A DNA stretch of 64,000 bases, from contig NZ_JACJVQ010000007.1 in assembly GCF_014212135.1 (NCBI RefSeq), positions 186,001 to 250,000 of the forward strand. The letters run 5' to 3'. This DNA comes from Cohnella thailandensis. GTDB lineage: Bacteria; Bacillota; Bacilli; Paenibacillales; Paenibacillaceae. A model generated the notes under the pieces. That model saw only the letters and a list, made by a program, of their open reading frames with translations. It had not been told where the DNA came from and searched no databases. The position numbers were made by a program, and so were the translations under genes. Positions 27,705 through 38,051 of the stretch are shown piece after piece. Positions within the stretch are counted from its first letter, which is position 1, and every line of letters begins with the position of its first letter.

Positions 27705-28628
27705 TTAGTGATCCTCCTTTCGGTAGGACAACTTTAATTGCAGCAGCGCCACGAGGAATATGATGGCGAACATGACGCAGGCGATCGTGGTTCCCATTCC
27801 TACCGAGTTGGAACTCACCGACCCTCCCATAGCGCCGTTGGTACCGAATGTGATTCGGTAGAAGAACAACGTCATCACATCCATCTTGTTGCCGATCCCT
27901 CCGCTGGTTCCCCCTAGCAGATAGCTGAAATCGAAGGTTGTCATTGCCGCGATGTAGCTAATTACCGCAATATTGACGATGCTTGCCCGGATTTGCGGAA
28001 TGATAATGAGGAAGAAGCGCCGCCAGTACCCGGCACCATCCAGGTAAGAGGCTTCCATCACCTCGTCCGAGAGCATCTTCATCGCTGCGACAAAGTAAAT
28101 CATGCTGAAGCCTACTCCTGCCCAAGCATTTATCAAAAACAAGGTGACCAGTTCATACCCCGGAACTCCCAGCCAATTGCGAACATGGTCTCCCAAGCCG
28201 ATTTTCACCAATAGCTCATTGAAAATACCGATATTCTGGTCGAAAACGAGAGTAGCCAGAAACACGATGACGCTGGTCGTGATAAATTGCGGAGCGAAGA
28301 TCATCGTCTGGAAAAAGCGGTAGCCTTTCACTCGGGTATAGATAACGTAGGCAAAATACAATTGAATGGGAATCAACAGGCCGACATTAAGAACGACAAG
28401 GATAAGATTATTTTTTAACGCGTTAAAAAACTGCCGCTTTAATTCGGGATTCGTAAACAGCTCGCGGTAGTTCTCCAAACCCACAAACGTCTTGCTTCCG
28501 AATCCGTTCGAATGAAACAGACTCAGCTCGGCCGCGGAGAAAATGGGGTAAATGATAAATATCGAATAGAGAATAAAACCCGGCAATATAAACCACAAAT
28601 AAGGTTTGTTTTTGATTAAGGATCCCAT
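27705..28628 (-). CDS. Sugar ABC transporter permease, MalF type
   Basis: Inner-membrane permease of 307 residues. The EAA loop is VMEASYLDGAGYWRRFFLIIIPQI, and six or more helices are visible. The ATG at 28628 has GGAGG about 10 bp upstream; a longer ORF to 28682 adds 18 unlikely residues. It lies between the binding protein and the second permease. Confidence 0.9.
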   Translation of the reverse strand: MGSLIKNKPYLWFILPGFILYSIFIIYPIFSAAELSLFHSNGFGSKTFVGLENYRELFTNPELKRQFFNALKNNLILVVLNVGLLIPIQLYFAYVIYTRVKGYRFFQTMIFAPQFITTSVIVFLATLVFDQNIGIFNELLVKIGLGDHVRNWLGVPGYELVTLFLINAWAGVGFSMIYFVAAMKMLSDEVMEASYLDGAGYWRRFFLIIIPQIRASIVNIAVISYIAAMTTFDFSYLLGGTSGGIGNKMDVMTLFFYRITFGTNGAMGGSVSSNSVGMGTTIACVMFAIIFLVALLQLKLSYRKEDH

Positions 28629-28695
28629 TATCCCTACACCTCCATAAACAAAAGGGGGAGGGGTAAGCAGGCGCTTATCCATCCCCCGGAATCCG

Positions 28696-29994
28696 TTATT
28701 GCTTAGCTTGCGTCCATGCCTCTTCCAGAACGTCTGCCGCTTGCTGACCGTCGATAGTCGATGTCAAGAGCTTAGGCATCACTTCCTGCAGGAAAATATC
28801 GTTTAACTTTACTTGTTCCGTCGACAGATCGGTCAGAACGGAGTAAATGTTATAACCCAAGGAATCGTAAGCGCTTAATTCCTTGACGCCTTCATCCCGA
28901 GGGGTAATATCCTGAAGGGCGGGAACCGCTCCCGTCTCGTTCTCGAACAATTGCTGCGCTTCCAGGCTAGTGAGGAATTTGACATACTCCGCCGCTTCGG
29001 CCGGGTACTTGGTATTCGCGGATACCGCATAGGTCGTTGCGTTGCTGAAGCTTTGCGGAGCGATTCGTTTCCCATCGGAGTTTGGAATGTAAAATCTACC
29101 GAGATTGATTCCGGCACCTACGAACGTAGGATCGTTCCATGTCCCGTCCGCGATCATCGCCGAACTGCCGTTCGTGAAAGCGAGTTGAGCTCCGGCATTA
29201 TCTACGGATGCCAAGTCCTTGCTGAAGTATCCTTTGTCCGCAAAGTCGCGGATCGTCTGGAAGGCTTGAACGATAGACGGATCCTTGAAGGTGCCCTCGC
29301 CGTTCTTGATCTTGTCGATAGCATCGTTGGCTACGGCAGGCATCAAGGCGAAGGCAATCCATGCCCGCTCGAATTCCGCCTTGCCCGGTACGCTTAACGG
29401 AGTGATGCCCGAAGACTTCAGCTTGTCCGCCAGCGCCAAGAATTCTTCGAACGTCTTAGGAGCTTCCAGGCCTTGCTTCTCGAAGATATCCTTATTGAAG
29501 TAAATCAGTTGCGAATCCATGAAACCCGGCGGAGAGGAATACAGCTTGCCGTCGACTGTCGCGTATTCGAGCGCATCCTCTCCGTATCGGCTCGTATCCA
29601 GTCCATATTCGTCCAGGGGAAGAAGAGCTCCGCTCTCTACGTACAGCTTCATTTTCGGCGTTTTGTTGCCTTGGACGAAGAACACGTCCGGCAACGAATT
29701 GCTTCTGACGGCCGTATCGATCGAGGTTTCGGTCCCGGAGTATTGATAGTTCAGTTTAATATTGGGATGCTTTTCTTCGAATGCTTGATTGATCTTCGTG
29801 AAGGCGGATTCGAACGAGGATTGGTTAGGCTGATCTCCCCATACGGTCAATTCGACTTGCTTGGAGGAATCCGTGCCCGATGAAGCGTTACCCGCCGCAT
29901 CGTTATTCGAATCGCTCCCGCATGCGGTCAAGCCTACGGAGGCGATAGCCAACGCACCGGTCAACAACGCATACTTTTTCATTTTTTGTGACAT
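28696..29994 (-). CDS. Sugar ABC transporter substrate-binding lipoprotein
   Basis: Lipid-anchored extracellular binding protein of 432 residues, family 1. The lipobox is LTAC in VGLTACGSDS, followed by a Ser/Asn/Asp-rich spacer. The middle shows QLIYFNKDIFEKQGLEAPKTF and the later region has the usual hinge pattern. The ATG at 29994 is preferred because GAGGTGAG is 7 bp upstream; a GTG at 30006 lies inside that ribosome site. The downstream GH78 suggests a rhamnose-containing oligosaccharide ligand. Confidence 0.9.
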   Translation of the reverse strand: MSQKMKKYALLTGALAIASVGLTACGSDSNNDAAGNASSGTDSSKQVELTVWGDQPNQSSFESAFTKINQAFEEKHPNIKLNYQYSGTETSIDTAVRSNSLPDVFFVQGNKTPKMKLYVESGALLPLDEYGLDTSRYGEDALEYATVDGKLYSSPPGFMDSQLIYFNKDIFEKQGLEAPKTFEEFLALADKLKSSGITPLSVPGKAEFERAWIAFALMPAVANDAIDKIKNGEGTFKDPSIVQAFQTIRDFADKGYFSKDLASVDNAGAQLAFTNGSSAMIADGTWNDPTFVGAGINLGRFYIPNSDGKRIAPQSFSNATTYAVSANTKYPAEAAEYVKFLTSLEAQQLFENETGAVPALQDITPRDEGVKELSAYDSLGYNIYSVLTDLSTEQVKLNDIFLQEVMPKLLTSTIDGQQAADVLEEAWTQAKQ

Positions 29995-30132
29995 GCTGAA
30001 ACTCACCTCTTTTTGTTCGTATTGTCATGCTCGAGTTCTATTCTAGACTCGACTTTCCTTAGCCGCCATTAACGTTATTTAGCGTTTGATTCCGATTTTT
30101 TCGTTCTTCTGCAACAACGAATGGATAACGAA

Positions 30133-30157
30133 ACCTCCCGTATCCGATACGGGAGGT
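30133..30157 (-). terminator. Terminator after the yesN-like gene
   Basis: A perfect stem ACCTCCCGTAT/ATACGGGAGGT around a 3-bp loop lies 13 bp after the regulator's stop, followed on the minus strand by TTTCGTT. It separates the two-component pair from the importer operon. The remaining bases up to 29994 hold the importer promoter; AACGCTAAAT next to AACGTTAATG forms a tandem repeat there that could bind the regulator. Confidence 0.75.
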
Positions 30158-30169
30158 GGAGATGTCGAA

Positions 30170-31792
30170 TTATTCGATTCCGTTCCAATTCTTTAGATGG
30201 CCCTGCTCCGCTCTTCGGAATTCCGATAACGTCATTCCCGTAACCTTCTTGAAGACCTTAACGAAGTAATTCGCATTGGGGTAGCCTACTCGCGAAGCCG
30301 CTTCCTCGGAAGACAATTGTCGATCGCGAATCAAGACGATCGCTTCACGGATACGCACTCGCGTCAAATACTCCAGAAAGGTCATTCCCGCATCCTGACT
30401 GAAACGATGACTGAAGTAATTGACATTCAGATTCGCGATGCTTGCGGCATCCTCCAACCGTATTCCTTCTGCATAATGTTCATCGACGTAGGCCAACACG
30501 GGCGTTAGCCACGACTTGCTATGGAGATTTCCCTTCGGCAACTGCCTTATTCCCTCGATAGCCTGGCCGAACTTGGCAACGATTTCGGACCACGAAGAAG
30601 CTGGACCCGCCGTTTCGAGCAGGCGGATTTCCGGAATCATGGACGAGCTTAACTCTCCAAGCCCCAAATCCATCGTTTTCGACTGATATAATTTCAAAGC
30701 CCAATTCACCAATCGAATCGCTTCGTCAGGAGAACACCAGTCTGCCATATCCTCGCCAGACTGGATCATCCATTCCGTCAGTGCGGCGGCATCCCTTCTC
30801 TGAATCGCTTCCCTCGCATGATCCTGCCATTGCAGCCACTTGTTCCGGATGTAGGGTTCATCCGACATTTCAGGACGATACCGATTCATTCCCGAGCCTT
30901 TAAAAAAGGAGACGCCATTCAGAGCCCTTTCGGCTTGAGCCCTCAGTTTCTTCGCTTCCCGGAATTCCCCCGTCGCCGATATTCCTGTTGTTATGGTCAC
31001 GGCAAGGTTCTGCCGTACCGTTTCTATCCACTCCTCTATCATTCCGAGTAGAGACGAGGGATCTGTCCGCCCTTTCGATCGTGGAGCGGTAATCAACCCA
31101 AGAAATACCCCTTGATCAATGCCGAGAGGAAGACAGCCTTCTGCTTTATCCATTAAATCGTGAAGCAAAAACCCGAGCGCGGACAAATCCGACTCCAAAT
31201 AAGGCTGACCCGCAAACACTTCGCGAATGGCGATCCACTCGATAAGCGCCCCCTTCTCCGCCTGCTCGATGAGTAAAGGAAAATCTTTGTCGGGTACCGG
31301 ATCCGATGGTTCTATGATGCCCGGAATCGATCTCGATTTTGTCATCAAGCTGCGTTTCTCCGCCTTCAGCCCTTCCGATTTATTCGGATGGGTAAGCTTG
31401 CTGGCGGCATGGATGCTTCTCTTATCGTTCAATCTCCCGAGAGTGCCGAGCAATTCTTCCGGATCGAATAGATGCTTCGGGATATAATCATGAACGCCCA
31501 ATTGAATCGAGCGTCGGGTATATTCGAATTCTTCATAACTGCTCAATACGAGGATGATCATGTCTTCATCGGTTTCCCTGATTCTGCGAATCAGCTCCAG
31601 TCCATCCATCTCGGGCATGCGAATATCCGTGAGCAAGATATCCGGATATCCCTCGGCACAGAAAGCGTTCCATGCCTCGCTGCCGTTCCGGTACGTCCCC
31701 TGCAGCTCGTAACCGTTCGCCTGCCAATCTATGATAGTTTGAAACCCAACGCGGACCAACGATTCGTCGTCGACGATGGCTACTTTATACAT
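30170..31792 (-). CDS. YesN-type response regulator, AraC output domain
   Basis: Response regulator of 540 residues. Receiver: DDE at 8-10, phospho-acceptor Asp56 in LLTDIRMPE, and YIPKHL in place of the usual KP lysine motif (the Lys is kept, the Pro is not). The AraC pair at the C-terminus reads LEDAASIANLNVNYFSHRFS and VGYPNANYFVKVFKKVTG. It overlaps the kinase by 8 bp, with GGAGG upstream of the ATG. Expected targets are the importer and GH78 genes downstream. Confidence 0.92.
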   Translation of the reverse strand: MYKVAIVDDESLVRVGFQTIIDWQANGYELQGTYRNGSEAWNAFCAEGYPDILLTDIRMPEMDGLELIRRIRETDEDMIILVLSSYEEFEYTRRSIQLGVHDYIPKHLFDPEELLGTLGRLNDKRSIHAASKLTHPNKSEGLKAEKRSLMTKSRSIPGIIEPSDPVPDKDFPLLIEQAEKGALIEWIAIREVFAGQPYLESDLSALGFLLHDLMDKAEGCLPLGIDQGVFLGLITAPRSKGRTDPSSLLGMIEEWIETVRQNLAVTITTGISATGEFREAKKLRAQAERALNGVSFFKGSGMNRYRPEMSDEPYIRNKWLQWQDHAREAIQRRDAAALTEWMIQSGEDMADWCSPDEAIRLVNWALKLYQSKTMDLGLGELSSSMIPEIRLLETAGPASSWSEIVAKFGQAIEGIRQLPKGNLHSKSWLTPVLAYVDEHYAEGIRLEDAASIANLNVNYFSHRFSQDAGMTFLEYLTRVRIREAIVLIRDRQLSSEEAASRVGYPNANYFVKVFKKVTGMTLSEFRRAEQGHLKNWNGIE

Positions 31793-33515
31793 TCGGGTTC
31801 GCCTCCCTCTTCTCTAGAAGCGGAAGTCTAAGTTCCACTAAAGTACCTTCCCCTTGACGGCTCGCGATATCCAGTCCATAAGGCGGGCCGTAATGGAGCT
31901 CGATTCGTTCTTTAACGTTAGATAAACCGATGTGGTTATTCGGATTCCCCGTGCGGATATCCTCCCGAATTCGATTTAGCCTATCCGGGGGGATGCCGAT
32001 TCCGTTGTCTTTGATCCATATTCTTAAATATCCGGCGTCTCTGGTTGCTTCGATTCGAATTTCGCCCGCATGATGGATCGCGGATAGTCCATGAATGATT
32101 GCGTTTTCCAATAACGGCTGCAGTAGAAATTTAAGCAATCGATGCTCGCGAACCGCATCGTCAAGCTCCACGGCAAATGCAAAATTCTGGTAACGGACCT
32201 GCTGGATTTTGACGAAATTACGCATGACGTCCAGCTCTTCTTCCAAGCTGACAAGCTCGTCCGTATCCCGAATCGAATATCTTAACAAGTTGCTTAACGC
32301 GTCGACCATTTCGCGGATATGGTCCTGCTTGCGGATCATGGCCATCCATCGGATCGAATTTAGCGTGTTGTACATAAAATGAGGGGATAACTGGTTCTGC
32401 AAGACCTTTAGTTGCGCTTCCCGCTTGCGGCCTTCGCTTTTCTTCACTTCCTCGACCAAGTTGTAGATCTCGTACATAACCGATATAAAGGTATCGTTTA
32501 ATTCGGTAATTTCCCGAGCGCCGTTAAATTTGCGTAATGATTTAGGAGGATGTCCTTTTAATCCCAATCTCATGTTCGTCATCAGCTTGTGTATGGGGAC
32601 GGCCACGTCCGAACGAATGATTTGCGAAGCGACGATCCCGAGAAGAATGCAACCGACGGCAAGCCAAGCCGCGAAAGTGCTCATTCGATAGACGGTGCTA
32701 TAAAGGGAATGCGGCGCAAAATAAGCATCCAGCGTCCAGTTGTTGATGCCGAGACTTTTGGCAAGGCGTATCGTTTGCAAGGATGCATTCGATTCCTGTA
32801 CTTGTTCTCCTAGCAATACTCCTTCCGTTCCTGCCAGCTCCAACCGCGAATTGCTTCCGGTCATCGCGGATTTCAAGATATCCCTAAACACGTCCGCGTT
32901 GACGATAAGATAGAAAGTACCGACAGGCCGGAAAGCATCGTCTTTCCAAACCCGACTCAGCCTAAATGCGCGAACTTCCCCGTTCTCCTGAGGATCATCT
33001 TTTACGGAAGACCAGTAGGGAGCTCCGTTCTTGGATCGAATTTCATTCTTACTGACGATATCCAGTTCGGAACCCGGATTCTGGCCAATGACAAAAGATC
33101 CGTTAGGCATCATGAAAACGCAACCCATTATTCGATCTTTATCGATTCCTCCGATAATGGGAAGCACTTTTTGCTCCAAGGACCTTTGAATTTCCAATTT
33201 TTCAAATTCGTTCGAGCTGGAAGCCGACAAGGTGGAGATGACTTCGGATGAATTCAGAATCTGCAGACTAAGGCTGTTTAGGATAGCTATCTCTGAATTC
33301 AACTTATCGGCGGTAAGATTTACGATGGTCGTGGAGTAGGCCGTAGCATTTTCTTTGGTGGCGGTATTGTAGCTTTTAGCAAGAAGACTTAACCCGATGA
33401 CGGACGGAAGGACGAATAACGGAAGATAAAACACTAGCAGCTTTCTTCTCATGCTCCATCTATTCCACTTCCATTTCGCTAGGAGTCCGTTCAGCTTTTG
33501 GAATGTTATCTTCAT
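31785..33515 (-). CDS. YesM-type sensor histidine kinase
   Basis: Membrane sensor kinase of 576 residues. TM1 is near residues 25-47 (LLVFYLPLFVLPSVIGLSL), then an outside domain of about 230 residues and TM2 (FAAWLAVGCILLGIVASQII). A HAMP-like region follows, then the phospho-acceptor His in QLSPHFMYNTLNSIRWM. The ATPase has KDNGIGIP. It is first in the pair, with GGGAG before the ATG and the regulator overlapping its end. The order kinase-then-regulator is the reverse of the neighbouring cluster at 21056-24311. Confidence 0.92.
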   Translation of the reverse strand: MKITFQKLNGLLAKWKWNRWSMRRKLLVFYLPLFVLPSVIGLSLLAKSYNTATKENATAYSTTIVNLTADKLNSEIAILNSLSLQILNSSEVISTLSASSSNEFEKLEIQRSLEQKVLPIIGGIDKDRIMGCVFMMPNGSFVIGQNPGSELDIVSKNEIRSKNGAPYWSSVKDDPQENGEVRAFRLSRVWKDDAFRPVGTFYLIVNADVFRDILKSAMTGSNSRLELAGTEGVLLGEQVQESNASLQTIRLAKSLGINNWTLDAYFAPHSLYSTVYRMSTFAAWLAVGCILLGIVASQIIRSDVAVPIHKLMTNMRLGLKGHPPKSLRKFNGAREITELNDTFISVMYEIYNLVEEVKKSEGRKREAQLKVLQNQLSPHFMYNTLNSIRWMAMIRKQDHIREMVDALSNLLRYSIRDTDELVSLEEELDVMRNFVKIQQVRYQNFAFAVELDDAVREHRLLKFLLQPLLENAIIHGLSAIHHAGEIRIEATRDAGYLRIWIKDNGIGIPPDRLNRIREDIRTGNPNNHIGLSNVKERIELHYGPPYGLDIASRQGEGTLVELRLPLLEKREANPNV

Positions 33516-33643
33516 GACGATATCTCCCGGAGGACTTGGTAATAGCCCCTATCTTAACACGGTCTAACGGGATTAGAAAACAGTTGGGCTAGCGCGTGAA
33601 GAACATAGAAAGGCGATTATATCGGCAACTCAAACGAAGAAGG

Positions 33644-33681
33644 AAGGCCATCCCTAAGTCTAATGACTTCGGGACAGCCTT
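33644..33681 (-). terminator. Terminator after the GH3-SDR gene
   Basis: A long imperfect stem on the minus strand, AAGGCTGTCCC against GGGATGGCCTT with an inner AGTC/GACT pair, lies 8 bp past the stop codon. It is followed by CCTTCTTCG, a weak U-run. It would end the operon that begins at 41700. Confidence 0.65.
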
Positions 33682-33689
33682 TGAATGAA

Positions 33690-36600
33690 CTATAAGGTCA
33701 ACCCGCCGTCTACCGCGATAACCGATCCTGTCATATAGCTGGACTTCGAGGAGGCGAGGAAGACCACCATCTCCGCCAGTTCGGCCGGATCGGCGAAGCG
33801 TCCCATCCGCATGTTCGGGAACTCCTCCGGAACATAACCGGACTCCTGCATCATGGCGGGAACCGCTTGCGTCAGCGCCGTATCGACGCCGCCCGGGCAG
33901 ATCGCGTTCACGCGCACGCCTTTCTTGACGTATTCGATCGCCGCCGATTTCGTGAGACCGATGACGGCGTGCTTGCTCGCCGTATATGCCGACATGCTAT
34001 GTTCGGCCCGCAGCCCTGCCGTTGAAGCGGTATTGATGACCGAGCCCGAGCCTTGAGCGTGCATGACCTTGAGCACATGCTTCAGGCCGAGGAACACGCC
34101 CCGAACGTTGACATTCAGGATGCGATCGAATTCGGTGACGTCCAGGTTCTCCAGAAGCGTGAACTTCTGCAGCACGCCCGCGTTGTTGAAGAAGGCGTCG
34201 ATTCGGCCATAAGTGTCCATGGCCGCTTTGACATAACGTTCGACGTCCTCTTCCTTCGAGACGTCGGCTTGCACGAAGAGACCTTCGCCGCCCTGCTCGC
34301 GCATGAGGCTCAGCGTTTCTTCGCCCGTCACCGAGTTGAAGTCGACGGCCACGACTTTGAAGCCGGCTTCGGATAGCTTCAGGGAAGACGCGCGACCGAT
34401 GCCGCTGCCGGCTCCCGTGACGACGGCAACCTGCGCGCCGATGCTAGCAGTCGGTTTCGGGCTCTCCGATGCCGGGGCTGCATGAGTCGGATTTTCTTCG
34501 CTTGCCACGCCGCCTAAATCCGCGAGCAGCGCATCCAGCGTGTCCACCGGGATGCCCGCTTGCGGAAGAGCGCCCAACTGAGTCAGCGTGAAGCCCTTCG
34601 CCATCTCGATCATCGGATTGGTCGAGATGCCCGGCAGATGCTTCTCCAGCAAGGCCTTCGTCGTCTCGTTCGCGAGCAAGTCGCCGATTTTGGAATCTCC
34701 GTTATACGTCATGCTTGTTCCCTCCGCTAGATTGGAATTTGCCCGAACGGCGGTATTCAATTGCTGCAATAGCCCGGCGAGGTGCTCTTCGGTCATCGCG
34801 CCGCCCGTGAACGGAAGCAACGCGCGAAGCGGCATGTAGCGCATCATCGCCATCATCATGTCCGCGCTCACGGCTTCCGATTGAGGCTCGGAAGAAGGAG
34901 CCATGCTTTGAAGCTGCGCTAGAATCGGCACGGTGGCCGGGTTGCTCATGAGTTCTCCCAGCGTCGTGTTGCGATGAAAGTGCGGGACGATCTCGTGCGT
35001 TGAGGTTACTTTAAGCGTCGCTGTCAGCCGGATATCGCGGGACGAGCCGCCGATGCCGATCTCGAAATCCCCGGTCTCGACACGCCAATCCTTGAGTTCG
35101 ACATCGTAGAACGCGAAGCTTCGTTTATCCAGCTCGAAGCGAACGATCTTTGTTTCTCCGGGTTGCAGCGCAACCTTGGCGAAGCCTTTCAGTTCCCTCT
35201 CCGGACGAATGACGGTCGACTCGATATCCTTCACGTAAAGCTGCACGACCTCCTGCCCGAAACGATCGCCCGTGTTGGTTACCTTGACGCTTACCTTGAC
35301 GGTATCCCTGTCGACGATATCGCTTCGGTCAAGCTCAAGGTCGGAGTAAGCGAAGGTCGTGTAGCTTAGACCGAAGCCGAACGGGAAGAGCGGCTCGATA
35401 TCCTTCGCGTCGTGATAGCGGTAACCGACGAAGATCCCTTCCCGGTATTCCACCCGATCGCCTTCGCCGGGGAAGTAGGGATGCGACGGATTATGTCTTA
35501 GGCTGGCCGGGAATGTCTCGGCTAGCTTGCCGCTCGGATTGGCATCGCCGAACAGCAAGTCCGCGATCGCTCCTCCGGCCGCTTGTCCGCCCAGATACGC
35601 TTCCAGCACGGCTTTCGCGCTTCCAAGCCATGGCATGACAACCGGAGCGCCATTGCTAAGCACGACCGCGACGTTCCGCTGAATGGATGCGATCTCTTCG
35701 ATCAGCCGGATCTGGTTGGCCGGCAAGCTCAGATGAGTACGGTCGTAGCCTTCCGACTCATAACGGTCGGGCAGCCCAACGAACAGCACCGCCGCATCGG
35801 ATCCGGCAGCCAGTTTCTTCGCTTCCTCCATCAGAGCATCGTCGTGATCGTCGCTATCCAGCAGATAGCCGGATGCGAAGCCCACCGAAGCCTTGCCTGC
35901 GGAATGGCGGATTTCCTCCCGAATATCGTCCAGCTTCGTCGGATTGATATGGGAGCTTCCGCCTCCCTGATAGCGGACCTTCTCTGCCATGGCTCCGATG
36001 ACCGCCAGCTTGCCGCTCTTCGGAAGCGGCAACAGGTTCCCTTCGTTCTTCAGCAGAACCATCGTCTCCCGGGCCGCTTCGCGCGCAAGCTTGTGATGCG
36101 CTTCCGGATCGTAGGAGGCATTAGGCTTGCGGTTGTCCGCCGCCTTAAAGACGACCAACAGCAGCCTCTCGACCGATCGATTCAGCATATCTTCGGACAG
36201 CTTGCCGGCGCGCACGGCTGCCGCGATCTTGCGAGCTCCTTCTCCGTGGCTTGACGGCATCTCCAGCTCCATGCCGGCCGCGACGCTGTCCGCGGCTTCG
36301 TTGACGGCGCCCCAATCCGAGACGACGATGCCTTCGTGCCCCCACTCCTCCTTAAGAATCCGAGTGAGAAGAGTCTCATTCTCGGAGCAATACGTTCCGT
36401 TCAGCTTATTGTAAGCGGACATCACCGTCCAAGGCTGGGCCTTCTTCACCGCGGACTCGAAGCCGGTCAAGTAGATTTCTCGCAGCGTTCGCTCGTCCAC
36501 GACCGCATCGGTCGTCATGCGGCGATGCTCCTGGTTATTGACGGCGAAGTGCTTCAGCGACGTGCCGACTCCCTGGCTCTGCACGCCTTCGATGTGGGCT

Positions 36601-37007
36601 GCGGCCATCTCGCCGGTAAGATAAGGGTCTTCGGAGAAATATTCGAAGTTCCGGCCGCACAACGGAGAACGCTTAATGTTGGCTCCGGGACCGAGCAGCA
36701 CTCCTACTCCTTCCGCTTGACACTCTTCTCCGAGCGCGACGCCGATGCGGCGAACCAGTTCCCGGTTCCAAGAGCTGGCCATTCCGGCGGCGGACGGGAA
36801 GCAAGTGGACGGCACGCTCGCGTTAAGGCCGAGGTGATCCGCGTCTCCGGCTTGCTTGCGCAAGCCATGGGGACCGTCCGTCAGCATGATGGACGGAATG
36901 CCCACCCTCTCGACCGCTTTGGTCATCCAGAAGCTGTCTCCTGAACAGAGACCGGCCTTCTCTTCCAACGATAATTGCGCGACGATATCGCGAATAGATC
37001 GGCTCAT
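33690..37007 (-). CDS. GH3 beta-glycosidase fused to a short-chain dehydrogenase
   Basis: A single uninterrupted frame of 1105 residues joins two enzymes. Residues 1-670 are a complete GH3 glycosidase: N-terminal barrel with [11 protein letters not shown] and nucleophile Asp231 in GIVVSDWGA, then the second domain with [11 protein letters not shown] and a fibronectin-III-like domain. Two copies of a small domain follow (about 678-753 and 768-832), then a Pro/Ala/Glu linker. Residues 857-1105 are a complete classical [11 protein letters not shown] at 864-871, NNAG at 941-944, the catalytic Ser995, Tyr1008 and Lys1012 in YTASK, and a C-terminal [11 protein letters not shown]. No signal peptide. 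The ATG overlaps the preceding stop (ATGA). The enzyme could hydrolyse a beta-glycoside and oxidise a released product; the substrates are unknown. Confidence 0.9.
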   Translation of the reverse strand: MSRSIRDIVAQLSLEEKAGLCSGDSFWMTKAVERVGIPSIMLTDGPHGLRKQAGDADHLGLNASVPSTCFPSAAGMASSWNRELVRRIGVALGEECQAEGVGVLLGPGANIKRSPLCGRNFEYFSEDPYLTGEMAAAHIEGVQSQGVGTSLKHFAVNNQEHRRMTTDAVVDERTLREIYLTGFESAVKKAQPWTVMSAYNKLNGTYCSENETLLTRILKEEWGHEGIVVSDWGAVNEAADSVAAGMELEMPSSHGEGARKIAAAVRAGKLSEDMLNRSVERLLLVVFKAADNRKPNASYDPEAHHKLAREAARETMVLLKNEGNLLPLPKSGKLAVIGAMAEKVRYQGGGSSHINPTKLDDIREEIRHSAGKASVGFASGYLLDSDDHDDALMEEAKKLAAGSDAAVLFVGLPDRYESEGYDRTHLSLPANQIRLIEEIASIQRNVAVVLSNGAPVVMPWLGSAKAVLEAYLGGQAAGGAIADLLFGDANPSGKLAETFPASLRHNPSHPYFPGEGDRVEYREGIFVGYRYHDAKDIEPLFPFGFGLSYTTFAYSDLELDRSDIVDRDTVKVSVKVTNTGDRFGQEVVQLYVKDIESTVIRPERELKGFAKVALQPGETKIVRFELDKRSFAFYDVELKDWRVETGDFEIGIGGSSRDIRLTATLKVTSTHEIVPHFHRNTTLGELMSNPATVPILAQLQSMAPSSEPQSEAVSADMMMAMMRYMPLRALLPFTGGAMTEEHLAGLLQQLNTAVRANSNLAEGTSMTYNGDSKIGDLLANETTKALLEKHLPGISTNPMIEMAKGFTLTQLGALPQAGIPVDTLDALLADLGGVASEENPTHAAPASESPKPTASIGAQVAVVTGAGSGIGRASSLKLSEAGFKVVAVDFNSVTGEETLSLMREQGGEGLFVQADVSKEEDVERYVKAAMDTYGRIDAFFNNAGVLQKFTLLENLDVTEFDRILNVNVRGVFLGLKHVLKVMHAQGSGSVINTASTAGLRAEHSMSAYTASKHAVIGLTKSAAIEYVKKGVRVNAICPGGVDTALTQAVPAMMQESGYVPEEFPNMRMGRFADPAELAEMVVFLASSKSSYMTGSVIAVDGGLTL
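34512..34706 (-). other. Shared small C-terminal domain, copy 2 of the GH3-SDR protein
   Basis: Encodes residues 768-832, with [20 protein letters not shown], then PGISTNP and [11 protein letters not shown]. The layout matches copies in the same protein (34749-34976), the esterase (37043-37246) and the GH78 enzyme (38055-38267): a hydrophobic-x-(E/D)L-x-x-N start, a helix ending in LP, and a last helix rich in L at fixed spacing. Confidence 0.65.
34749..34976 (-). other. Shared small C-terminal domain, copy 1 of the GH3-SDR protein
   Basis: Encodes residues 678-753, with [20 protein letters not shown] and, after a Met-rich insert, [20 protein letters not shown] and LLQQL. It has the same order of motifs as the other three copies; the loop between the two helices is longer. 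Confidence 0.65.
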
Positions 37008-38020
37008 GATTGTTCGCTCCTCCTTTCTTTATTCGCCTTTACGGGTACCGTTCGCAGAGCTTGATCCAGTGCGTCAAGCTGTTCGTTCGTCAGCAAGCCT
37101 CCGCCGAATTCGACCACCATTCGAAGCGGAACGCCCATCGCGTCGTCCAATTGCGGGCTCTCCTGCAGAACGGGAAGTCTCTCGAGAACGAGACGCTTGC
37201 ACTCCGCGTTCTTCCACAAGACGCCAAGCGGAACGTCCACGCCGAACTGTTCGACTTCAACGTCCCACGATCCTTCGCGATCGGCGGGAAAATCCCCGAA
37301 GACATTATTCAGCCAAGCGGCGCCGAGACCGAACCACTTGGCCGCGTCCGCGTCCGCCATCGCCTTCGAACCGCCGGAAGTCGATGCCTTCGCGAGAGAC
37401 AAGCCGTGAACGCCATTCTGGAAAACATGCATTTCGAACGGAACTTTGGCGCGCTCCAACGCGGATGCGAACGCCAAGGAATTGCCGACGGGAACGAGCG
37501 TGTCCGAGTACGTATGGAACAGGAAGGTCGGAGGCGTCCTTCCATCGACGGCTTTGCTTACATCCGGGATCGGCGCGGGCAGAATGCCGCCCATCGACTC
37601 CAGGATGCAGGGATATCCGAGAATAAGCGCATTGGGGCGAAGCCGCCCCATCGCTCCTAGCGCGGCAGCCAGATGGCCCCCCGCGGAGAATCCGCAGGCC
37701 GCCACCCGGTCCGGATCGATTCCCCATTCTTCGCTGTGCTCCCTTATCCTCTCTATCGCTTCCTCAGCGTCATTAAGCGGACGGGGAAAAGCCGCGTTCT
37801 CGTTCAGGGAATAGCGCAGGACGAAGGCGTGATAGCCTTCCGCAAGGAAGGCCAGGGCGATCGGCTCGGCTTCCCGGTCGGAGCAAACCCGATAAGCCCC
37901 GCCCGGGAAGATAAGGATAGCCGGTCGAACGTTCGCGTTAGGCATCTCCGCCGACGAATCCAATAGGTAGGCCGTCAGAGCAACTCCTTCGTTCGTGAGA
38001 TCCAACGAGAAATGTTTCAT
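37004..38020 (-). CDS. Alpha/beta-hydrolase esterase, acetyl-xylan-esterase-like, with extra C-terminal domain
   Basis: Cytoplasmic hydrolase of 338 residues. [13 protein letters not shown] forms the oxyanion region, Ser112 in GFSAGGHLA is the nucleophile, Asp173 in TYSDTLVP the acid and His205 in NGVHGLS the base. This is the BD-FAE/acetyl esterase group that deacylates sugars. Normal members end near residue 245; here a small domain shared with the flanking enzymes fills 259-326, with [20 protein letters not shown] and [13 protein letters not shown]. It is coupled to the GH3-SDR gene by an ATGA overlap and lies 31 bp after the GH78 gene. It probably removes acetyl or other acyl groups that block the rhamnosidase or the glucosidase. 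Confidence 0.87.
   Translation of the reverse strand: MKHFSLDLTNEGVALTAYLLDSSAEMPNANVRPAILIFPGGAYRVCSDREAEPIALAFLAEGYHAFVLRYSLNENAAFPRPLNDAEEAIERIREHSEEWGIDPDRVAACGFSAGGHLAAALGAMGRLRPNALILGYPCILESMGGILPAPIPDVSKAVDGRTPPTFLFHTYSDTLVPVGNSLAFASALERAKVPFEMHVFQNGVHGLSLAKASTSGGSKAMADADAAKWFGLGAAWLNNVFGDFPADREGSWDVEVEQFGVDVPLGVLWKNAECKRLVLERLPVLQESPQLDDAMGVPLRMVVEFGGGLLTNEQLDALDQALRTVPVKANKERRSEQS
37043..37246 (-). other. Shared small C-terminal domain in the esterase
   Basis: Encodes residues 259-326 of the esterase. Key pattern: [40 protein letters not shown] and ALDQAL. It aligns with the two GH3-SDR copies without large gaps. Confidence 0.65.
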
Positions 38021-38051
38021 GTCAAGCTCCTTTCCCTCTGGCTAACGATCC

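Noticed and set aside
33516..33560. A fourth motif A promoter before the kinase at 33515, from GTTAAGATAG
   Set aside because: Only the GTTAAGAT string is shared. It lies about 35 bp from the start codon, there is no second half-site at 21 bp, and the -35/-10 spacing does not fit.
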